64,000 nucleotides of DNA from an uncultured Prevotella sp. (lineage in GTDB: Bacteria > Bacteroidota > Bacteroidia > Bacteroidales > Bacteroidaceae): the NCBI GenBank assembly GCA_934230115.1, contig CAKQEI010000002.1, positions 5,642 through 69,641 on the forward strand, read 5' to 3'. Shown piece by piece: positions 27,536-34,193 of the stretch. Every line of letters begins with the position of its first letter. Positions within the stretch are counted from its first letter, which is position 1. The notes under the pieces were generated by a model that worked only from the letters and a program-made list of their open reading frames with translations, ran no database searches and was not told the origin of the DNA. Position numbers and translations under genes: made by a program.

Positions 27536-28396
27536 ATGCGCAACCTATTAGATTTTCTCGCCCGCCACAACCACTGGTTTGTATTCGTACTGCTCGAAGT
27601 GATAAGCTTCGTGCTGCTGTTCCACTACAACAGCTATCAGGGCAGTGTTTGGTTTTCATCGGCAAACGCCGTGAGCGGCAAGGTATATGAATGGAATTCT
27701 GCCGTGGGACAGTTCTTCTCGCTTACCGAGGTAAACCGACAACTCACCGAGCGCAACCTCTATCTTGAACGCGAGGTGGCTCAGCTCACCGAACAGATAG
27801 AGCGCACCACAAAAGACTCCACTCTCGTTGAGCGCATGCAGCAAGACGTGATGAAAGGCTTTGAGACAATACCGGCAAAGGTGGTAAGCTCGTCGCTTGA
27901 CAAAGCCAACAACTTCATGACTATCAACAAAGGTACCGCCGACGGAGTGAAGAAAGACATGGGCGTAGTGAGCGGAACGGGAGTTGTGGGCATAGTTTAT
28001 CTCACAAGCGACCACTACTCGGTGGTAATACCCGTGCTCAGCCAACAATCGAACATCAGCTGCTCCATAAAGGGCAGAGGCTACTTCGGCTACCTGCACT
28101 GGACAGGCGGCTCACCCGAATATGCCTACATCGACGACATTCCACGACATGCACACTTCAAGCTCGGCGACTACATTATCACCTCAGGCTACTCATCAGT
28201 GTTTCCTGCAGGCATCATTGTTGGACGCATAAAGCATGTCTACAACTCGGAGAACGGCATGTCCTACCGACTTAAGGTGACACTGTCGACCGACTTCGCA
28301 CGACTCCGCGACGTGTGCGTTATCAATGACCGTGAGATGGACAAGAAACTTGAGATATTGCGTGCCGCAGAAGACTCGCTCAAGGCACGCGAATAA
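27536..28396 (+). CDS. mreC: Rod shape-determining protein MreC
   Basis: Bitopic membrane protein that links MreB to periplasmic cell-wall synthases. The start is the ATG giving MRNLLDFLARHNHW; an ORF extension upstream runs through the inverted repeat and is not coding-like. The 286 residues have one membrane segment (about 14-32), a coiled coil (about 60-100, TEVNRQLTERNLYLEREVAQ), then the double beta-barrel domain (VVSSSLDKANNFMTINKG, GVVGIVYLTSDHYSVVIPVL). It ends 18 nt before mreD. Confidence 0.93.
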   Translation: MRNLLDFLARHNHWFVFVLLEVISFVLLFHYNSYQGSVWFSSANAVSGKVYEWNSAVGQFFSLTEVNRQLTERNLYLEREVAQLTEQIERTTKDSTLVERMQQDVMKGFETIPAKVVSSSLDKANNFMTINKGTADGVKKDMGVVSGTGVVGIVYLTSDHYSVVIPVLSQQSNISCSIKGRGYFGYLHWTGGSPEYAYIDDIPRHAHFKLGDYIITSGYSSVFPAGIIVGRIKHVYNSENGMSYRLKVTLSTDFARLRDVCVINDREMDKKLEILRAAEDSLKARE

Positions 28397-28414
28397 CAAA
28401 ATCCACATACACAC

Positions 28415-28918
28415 ATGAATTTGAACATCATCAGAAACTTCGTTTTCTTCATCATACTGCTCATAGTGCAGGTGCTTGTGCTCAACCATATCCGACTGTT
28501 CGGATGTGCCACACCTCTGCTATACGCCTATTTTGTGCTGCCTATGCAGCGCAACCAGGCTAAATGGGCAACACTCGTTTGGTGCTTCACACTCGGACTG
28601 GCTGTAGACACATTCTCCAACACACCGGGGGTGGCTGCTGCCACAATGACACTTGCAGCTCTTTTGCAGCCTTATCTGCTCGAACTGTTTGTGCCACGCG
28701 ACAGTGCCGACGACCTGACACCTTCGTTTCGCACACTTGGAGTGTCGAAATTCGTGAGCTACACCATTATCCTTGTGCTTATATGCTGCATGGCGTTCTT
28801 CACCATCGAGGCGTTCAACCTCTACAACTGGATGCAATGGGCAAGCAGTATTGTTGGCAGCACGATATTGACAGTGATACTCATATTGGTAATTGAAAAC
28901 GTAAGAGACAGAAAATGA
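28415..28918 (+). CDS. mreD: Rod shape-determining protein MreD
   Basis: Small polytopic membrane protein of the elongasome. The 167 residues are strongly hydrophobic with about five membrane segments, beginning NFVFFIILLIVQVLVLNHI and ending with a segment around SIVGSTILTVILILVIENV. MreD is poorly conserved, and the call relies on size, topology and position between mreC and mrdA. The stop overlaps the mrdA start by 4 nt (ATGA), indicating translational coupling. Confidence 0.9.
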   Translation: MNLNIIRNFVFFIILLIVQVLVLNHIRLFGCATPLLYAYFVLPMQRNQAKWATLVWCFTLGLAVDTFSNTPGVAAATMTLAALLQPYLLELFVPRDSADDLTPSFRTLGVSKFVSYTIILVLICCMAFFTIEAFNLYNWMQWASSIVGSTILTVILILVIENVRDRK

Positions 28919-30903
28919 GTAAATTCAACCTCGAAAATCGTCGTTTTGTGCTTAGCGGAGTGGCGGTGGCTATTGTCACCATCTACATCATACGCCTATT
29001 CACTCTGCAACTCATGAGCGACGACTACAAGAAGAATGCCGACTCCAACGCTTTTCTCAAGAAGATAGAGTTTCCGTCGCGCGGTGCCATCTACGACCGC
29101 AACGGTAGACTGATGGTGTACAACCAACCTGCCTACGACATCATGGTGGTGATGAACGAGGCAAAAGGACGCATCGACACCACAGAGTTCTGCCAGGCTC
29201 TCGGCATAACCAAGGAGTTCTTCATAAAGCGAATGGACGACATAAAGGACTACTCCAAGAATCCAGGCTACTCGCGGTTCACACAACAGTTGTTCATGAG
29301 CCAACTAAGCAACGAGGAATTCTCGGTGTTCCAAGAGAAGATGTTCCGATTCCCAGGCTTTTATGTGCAGCGTCGAAGCATACGCCAATACCAGACTGGC
29401 GTTGCAGCACATGTGCTCGGAGATGTGGCTGAAGTGTCGCCTGCAGATATCGAGGACGACAACTACTATCAGCCGGGCGACTACATAGGCAAACTCGGTG
29501 TGGAGAAGAGCTACGAGAAGGAGTTGAGGGGCGAGAAAGGAGTGCAGATACTTCTGCGCGACGCACGCGGACGCATACAAGGCAAATACAAGAACGGCGA
29601 ATACGACCGACGACCAGTGGCTGGCAAAGACCTTACTCTGGGCATAGACGAGAAACTGCAAGCTCTCGGCGAAAGACTCATGGAGGGAAAGATAGGCTCC
29701 ATAGTGGCTCTCGACCCTCAGACGGGCGAAATACTTGCAATGGTGTCAGCACCAAGCTACGACCCACGCATTATGGTGGGACGCTCACGATCCAAAAACC
29801 ACAAGCTGCTGTCGAAGGACGCTTGGAAACCATTGCTCAACCGCTCCATCATGGGTATGTATCCTCCGGGCTCTACATTCAAGACCTCGCAGGCTCTGAC
29901 CTATATGACAGAGGGCATCATAACGCCAAGCACGGCATTTCCTTGCCACCGCGGTTTCTACTGCCGCGGATTGCACGTGGGTTGCCACTCTCATGCAGCA
30001 CCCATCGCTCTTATAGACGCCATAAGCACATCATGCAATGCCTACTTCTGTTGGGGACTATACTACATGATGGGCAACCGTGCGAAATACAAGAATCCTT
30101 ACGATGCCATGAACGTATGGCGCGACTATATGGTGAGCATGGGATTTGGCTATAAACTCGGCATCGACTTGCCGGGCGAGAAACGCGGAATGATTCCTAA
30201 CGCCGACTACTATGACCGCAACTACAAAGGCTCGTGGAACGGACTCACCATCATATCCATCTCCATAGGACAGGGCGAGGTGACACTCACTCCATTGCAG
30301 ATAGCCAACCTTGGAGCAACCATTGCCAACCGTGGCTATTACTATGTGCCTCACGTAGTGCGTAAGGTGGAAGGCGAACCGCTCGACACTCTCTACCGCA
30401 ACCGCCACTACACAAAGGCTTCGCGACGTGCCTACGACTATGTGGTGGCAGGTATGCGCTCATCGGCCTTGAAGGGTACGTGTAAGATGCTGTCGCGACT
30501 GCCGTTCGAGGCATGTGGCAAGACGGGTACTGCACAGAACCATGGACGCGACCACTCTGTGTTCATGGGCTTTGCACCAATGAACAATCCTAAGATTGCC
30601 ATTGCCGTATACGTAGAGAACGGAGGATGGGGCGCCGACTTCGGTGTACCTATAGGCGGACTGATGATGGAGCAATATCTCACCGGAAAGCTGTCACCCT
30701 CTGCCGAGGCACAAGCTGCCGCAATGCAGAAACGACGCATTGGCTATGGTCCACGATTCCCGGGACAGGAGAAGGCGAAAGCTGCAAAGAAGAAGGCAGA
30801 AGCCAAGAAAAAGGCTAAGGAAACTGCCGAGAAAGACAGCAAGGACAACAACGTGCCCGAGGCAATAGCAAAACCATCGGAGGGAAATGCCGTAGCACCA
30901 TAA
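28915..30903 (+). CDS. mrdA: Penicillin-binding protein 2 (elongation transpeptidase)
   Basis: Class B PBP that cross-links peptidoglycan during elongation, partnered with RodA. The 662 residues have an N-terminal membrane anchor (about 11-32), a PBP dimer domain beginning FPSRGAIYDRNGRLMVYNQP, and a transpeptidase domain with Ser320-T-F-Lys323, Ser373-C-N and Lys536-T-G. The C terminus is a Lys/Ala-rich low-complexity tail (about 615-662). The start overlaps mreD. The 39 nt before rodA are AATTC-rich, like the leader of mreB. Confidence 0.95.
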   Translation: MSKFNLENRRFVLSGVAVAIVTIYIIRLFTLQLMSDDYKKNADSNAFLKKIEFPSRGAIYDRNGRLMVYNQPAYDIMVVMNEAKGRIDTTEFCQALGITKEFFIKRMDDIKDYSKNPGYSRFTQQLFMSQLSNEEFSVFQEKMFRFPGFYVQRRSIRQYQTGVAAHVLGDVAEVSPADIEDDNYYQPGDYIGKLGVEKSYEKELRGEKGVQILLRDARGRIQGKYKNGEYDRRPVAGKDLTLGIDEKLQALGERLMEGKIGSIVALDPQTGEILAMVSAPSYDPRIMVGRSRSKNHKLLSKDAWKPLLNRSIMGMYPPGSTFKTSQALTYMTEGIITPSTAFPCHRGFYCRGLHVGCHSHAAPIALIDAISTSCNAYFCWGLYYMMGNRAKYKNPYDAMNVWRDYMVSMGFGYKLGIDLPGEKRGMIPNADYYDRNYKGSWNGLTIISISIGQGEVTLTPLQIANLGATIANRGYYYVPHVVRKVEGEPLDTLYRNRHYTKASRRAYDYVVAGMRSSALKGTCKMLSRLPFEACGKTGTAQNHGRDHSVFMGFAPMNNPKIAIAVYVENGGWGADFGVPIGGLMMEQYLTGKLSPSAEAQAAAMQKRRIGYGPRFPGQEKAKAAKKKAEAKKKAKETAEKDSKDNNVPEAIAKPSEGNAVAP

Positions 30904-30942
30904 ATCTCAATTCTTAATTTTCAATTCTTAATTGTAATTGTC

Positions 30943-32403
30943 ATGCCAAACAAACCTCAAAGCATTTGGTCGCAAGTCGACTGGATAACAATAGGCATAT
31001 ACATAGCCCTGATGATATTCGGATGGATAAGCATCTGCGGAGCCAGCTACACCTACGGCGAGAACGACATCTTCAGTCTTGGCACACGCTCGGGAATGCA
31101 GATTGTGTGGATAGGCACAAGTATATGCCTGGGATTTGTCATACTGATGATGGACACGCGGTTTTTCGACACGTTCTCATATATTATATATGGTATATTG
31201 CTGCTACTGCTGTTTGCCACCATCTTCAATCCACACGACATCAAAGGCTCACACTCGTGGCTAGTCATAGGTCCGTTGCGACTGCAGCCTGCCGAGTTCG
31301 GCAAGTTTGCCACAGCACTCGCTTTGGCTAAACTCATGAGCGCATACGGCTACAACATACATAGGTGGAAGGATTTTGCCGCAGCCATAGCAGTGATATT
31401 CATCCCTATGCTTTGCATCGTAGGACAGCGAGAAACGGGTTCTGCCCTTGTCTACCTCACCTTCTTCCTTGTGCTCTACCGCGAGGGAATGCCGGGCAGC
31501 ATACTGTTTACGGGTGTTGCAATGGTGGTGTATTTTGTAGTGGGCATAAAATACGAGGGTGTCATGCTGTTGACCACACCTACATCGGTGGGCAAGTTTG
31601 TGGTGCTTCTATTAGTGCAGATATTCACGGCAGGCATGGTTAAGGTGTATTGCGAGGAGCAACGCATGACCAAGATAATACTGGGCTACAGCTTAGGCAT
31701 CACTGCGTTGGCAATGCTCTTCTCGGTGTACGTGATACCGTTCGACGTCACATGGGTGCAACTCACAGTATGTGTAGCAATGTTCGTGTATCTGCTACTC
31801 TATGCCCTGCGCACACGATTCACCCATTCGTTCATGATTCTCGCCTTTGCCGTTGGCTCGGTGGTGTTCTTCTATTCTGCCGACTATGTGCTCAACAACG
31901 TCATGGAGCCTCATCAGCGAGTGCGCATCAACGTGTTGCTCGGTCTCGACGAAGACCTTGCCGGAGCGGGCTACAATGTTCACCAGAGCGAGATAGCCAT
32001 CGGCTCGGGAGGACTAAAGGGTAAGGGATTTCTCAACGGCACACAGACAAAGCTGAAGTTTGTGCCAGAGCAAGACACCGACTTCATATTCTGCACTGTA
32101 GGCGAGGAGGAAGGATTTGTAGGTTCTGCCAGCGTATTGCTGCTCTTCCTTGCGCTTATACTGCGACTCATGAAACTTGCCGAGCGGCAACCATTCACGT
32201 TTGGGCGAGTCTACGGCTACTGTGTGGCATCGGTCTTCCTCTTCCATGTGTTCATCAATGTGGGAATGGTGCTTGGACTAACGCCCGTAATCGGCATTCC
32301 GCTGCCATTCTTCAGTTACGGTGGCTCGTCGTTGTGGGGTTTCACTATTCTTATGTTTATATTCCTTAGACTTGATGCAGGACGCAATTTAGCTCAAGCA
32401 TAA
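30943..32403 (+). CDS. rodA: Rod shape-determining glycosyltransferase RodA
   Basis: SEDS-family peptidoglycan polymerase of the elongasome. The 486 residues contain about ten membrane segments and SEDS landmarks such as GSHSWLVIGPLRLQPAEFGK, QRETGSALVYLTFFLVLYREG, YNVHQSEIAIGSGGLKGKGF, PEQDTDFIFCTVGEEEGF and the final PLPFFSYGGSSL. It is longer than the enterobacterial protein because of an insert of extra membrane segments in the middle (about 180-290), which I believe is usual for Bacteroidota. It is the last gene of the cluster, followed by a strong terminator. Confidence 0.95.
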   Translation: MPNKPQSIWSQVDWITIGIYIALMIFGWISICGASYTYGENDIFSLGTRSGMQIVWIGTSICLGFVILMMDTRFFDTFSYIIYGILLLLLFATIFNPHDIKGSHSWLVIGPLRLQPAEFGKFATALALAKLMSAYGYNIHRWKDFAAAIAVIFIPMLCIVGQRETGSALVYLTFFLVLYREGMPGSILFTGVAMVVYFVVGIKYEGVMLLTTPTSVGKFVVLLLVQIFTAGMVKVYCEEQRMTKIILGYSLGITALAMLFSVYVIPFDVTWVQLTVCVAMFVYLLLYALRTRFTHSFMILAFAVGSVVFFYSADYVLNNVMEPHQRVRINVLLGLDEDLAGAGYNVHQSEIAIGSGGLKGKGFLNGTQTKLKFVPEQDTDFIFCTVGEEEGFVGSASVLLLFLALILRLMKLAERQPFTFGRVYGYCVASVFLFHVFINVGMVLGLTPVIGIPLPFFSYGGSSLWGFTILMFIFLRLDAGRNLAQA

Positions 32404-32414
32404 GATATAAGAAC

Positions 32415-32471
32415 AAAAAAAAGATATTTTCGAATGCCTATTCAGTTTGCATTCGAAAATATCTTTTTTTT
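32415..32471. terminator. Bidirectional terminator between rodA and trxB
   Basis: Perfect 23-bp stem (32415-32437 with 32449-32471) and an 11 nt loop. A8 and T8 runs at the ends make it functional for both convergent operons. Confidence 0.87.
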
Positions 32472-32503
32472 GGTATTAATAAAGCAACTTAATCAATCAC
32501 CGA

Positions 32504-33451
32504 TTAAGCATTCAGATTGGCAAGATAACGCTCTGCCTCAAGGGCAGCCTTGCAACCAGAACCTGCTGCAACAATAGCCTGACGATAGACTGGGTCGGCA
32601 CAGTCGCCAGCAGCGAACACACCCTCAACATTAGTGCGGGGTGAAGAGCCTATGGTCTTGATATAGCCAGTATCGTCGCAATCGACAAACTGACGGAACA
32701 CATCAGTGTTAGGCTTATGACCAATAGCGAGGAAGAAGCCATCGATAGGCAAGTCGTAGTGTTGCTCGTCGGCCTCGCCCTTGCGCTTTACGAGATGAGC
32801 ACCCTCCACACCATCGTCACCATAGAGTCCCTCGGTGTTATGCTCGTAGAGTACCTCAATCTTCTCGTTGTCCTCAACACGCTTTTTCATCACGTCGCTT
32901 GCACGAAGGAAAGGCTTGCGCACAATCATATACACCTTCTTGCAAAGGCCTGCAAGGTAAAGAGCTTCCTCGCAAGCAGTGTCGCCACCGCCTACAACAG
33001 CTACTGTGCGCTTGCGATAGAAGAAGCCATCGCATGTGGCACATGCGCTCACACCCTGACCATTGTACTTCTTCTCGTCATCCAAGCCAAGATACTTAGC
33101 ACTTGCACCAGTGGCTATGATTACAGAGTCAGCCTCTATTTCCTTGCCAGTGTCTGTAGTAAGCACATAGGGTTTGCTTGAGAAGTCAACCTTGGCAATG
33201 CTTCCCTCGCGTATGTCGGCACCAAAACGCTCTGCCTGCTTGCGCAAGTCCATCATCATCTGATTGCCGTCAACTCCCTCAGGATAGCCAGGGAAATTCT
33301 CAACCACTGTGGTCTGTGTGAGCTGTCCGCCCGTCTGAATGCCACAGTACTCTACCGGAGCGAGGTTGGCTCGTCCGGCATATATTGCAGCCGTATAGCC
33401 AGCAGGACCGCTGCCGACGATAAGGCATTTCACATGTTCTCTCTGTTCCAT
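32504..33451 (-). CDS. trxB: Thioredoxin-disulfide reductase
   Basis: FAD/NADPH enzyme that reduces thioredoxin in the cytosol. The 315 residues show FAD-binding GSGPAGYTAAIYAGRA (13-28), the redox pair Cys137-A-T-Cys140, the NADPH motif VVGGGDTACEEA, and the C-terminal FAD motif GVFAAGDCADPVYRQAI. It lies 41 nt downstream of a glutathione-peroxidase-family gene in the same direction. Those peroxidases are usually thioredoxin-dependent in bacteria, so the two genes plausibly form a peroxide-defence unit. Confidence 0.96.
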   Translation of the reverse strand: MEQREHVKCLIVGSGPAGYTAAIYAGRANLAPVEYCGIQTGGQLTQTTVVENFPGYPEGVDGNQMMMDLRKQAERFGADIREGSIAKVDFSSKPYVLTTDTGKEIEADSVIIATGASAKYLGLDDEKKYNGQGVSACATCDGFFYRKRTVAVVGGGDTACEEALYLAGLCKKVYMIVRKPFLRASDVMKKRVEDNEKIEVLYEHNTEGLYGDDGVEGAHLVKRKGEADEQHYDLPIDGFFLAIGHKPNTDVFRQFVDCDDTGYIKTIGSSPRTNVEGVFAAGDCADPVYRQAIVAAGSGCKAALEAERYLANLNA

Positions 33452-33492
33452 TGTTATGTAGTTTATGTATGTTAGTAAGCGTGGGGTTCTAA

Positions 33493-34041
33493 TTACAGCA
33501 ATTCCTCAATCTGCTTGGCAATGTTCTCGATGTCTTCTGTAGGCTCGAAGCGTGCCACCACCTGACCGCGCTTGTTGGTGAGGAATTTGGTGAAGTTCCA
33601 CTTAATGTCGCTTGTCTCCTTATAGTCGGGTGTCTCCTTGGCGAGAATTTCCTCAAGCACTGGTGTGAGCTTATGTTCGGGGTTGAATCCGGCAAATGTC
33701 TTCTGTTCCTTAAGGAACTTGTAGAGAGCATCGGCATCGTCGCCATTCACCTTCAGCTTCTTGAAACGCGGAAACTCTGTGCCATAGTTAAGCTTGCAGA
33801 ACTGGTGAATAGACTCATCAGTGCCAGGTGCCTGTGCTCCAAACTGGTTGCAAGGAAAATCGAGTACCTCGAAACCCTGTGCGTGGTATTTCTCATAGAG
33901 CTTCTCCAGCTCCTCATACTGTGGTGTGAATCCGCACTTTGTAGCGGTGTTGACAATGAGCAGCACTTCGTTGGCATACTCCTTAAGAGACACTTCCTTA
34001 CCCTTTCTGTCCTTTACAGAATAATCGTATACAGTTCTCAT
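33493..34041 (-). CDS. Glutathione peroxidase-family (thioredoxin-type) peroxidase
   Basis: Reduces hydroperoxides. The 182 residues have the GPx fold with peroxidatic Cys36 in NTATKCGFTPQY, the DFPCNQFG motif containing the conserved Gln66, and the late WNFTKF motif with the third catalytic residue Trp. It has Cys rather than selenocysteine. A Cys64 in FPCNQ corresponds to no standard resolving Cys I can assign with certainty. It is first in a gpx-trxB unit, which suggests electrons come from thioredoxin. A 9-1-9 palindrome overlaps its predicted transcription start. Confidence 0.93.
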   Translation of the reverse strand: MRTVYDYSVKDRKGKEVSLKEYANEVLLIVNTATKCGFTPQYEELEKLYEKYHAQGFEVLDFPCNQFGAQAPGTDESIHQFCKLNYGTEFPRFKKLKVNGDDADALYKFLKEQKTFAGFNPEHKLTPVLEEILAKETPDYKETSDIKWNFTKFLTNKRGQVVARFEPTEDIENIAKQIEELL

Positions 34042-34080
34042 TTTCTTTTTCTGTGTTTTATATGTGTTCTAATTACTTCT

Positions 34081-34099
34081 TACCTTATAATATAAGGTA
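34081..34099. promoter_or_regulatory. 9-1-9 palindrome at the gpx-trxB transcription start
   Basis: Perfect palindrome, arms TACCTTATA and TATAAGGTA around a central A (34090). It lies just downstream of the predicted -7 element (TAATTTTG on the minus strand, 34100-34107) and 40 nt before the gpx ATG. Its size and position suit a dimeric repressor of the Fur/PerR kind (inference). Confidence 0.55.
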
Positions 34100-34107
34100 C
34101 AAAATTA
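34100..34107 (-). promoter_or_regulatory. Candidate -7 element for gpx-trxB
   Basis: The minus strand reads TAATTTTG. A CTTG at 34126-34129 gives a -33 candidate with an 18 nt spacer. Confidence 0.5.
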
Positions 34108-34168
34108 GATAAAAATAATGAGAAACAAGAACACTGCAAGAAAAAAATCTTGGTTAGCTATAGCAGCA

Positions 34169-34193
34169 GAGCCGTGTCATAGACACACGGCTC
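34169..34193 (-). terminator. Possible hairpin at the end of the receiver/ATP-grasp gene
   Basis: Nine-bp perfect arms GAGCCGTGT/ACACGGCTC around a 7 nt loop, overlapping the stop codon. The nearest T-run on the minus strand is about 18 nt downstream, so it is not a canonical terminator. Confidence 0.3.

Noticed and set aside
28415-28918. Frameshift or separate genes at the mreD/mrdA junction
   Set aside because: The 4-nt ATGA overlap is ordinary translational coupling and both proteins look full length.
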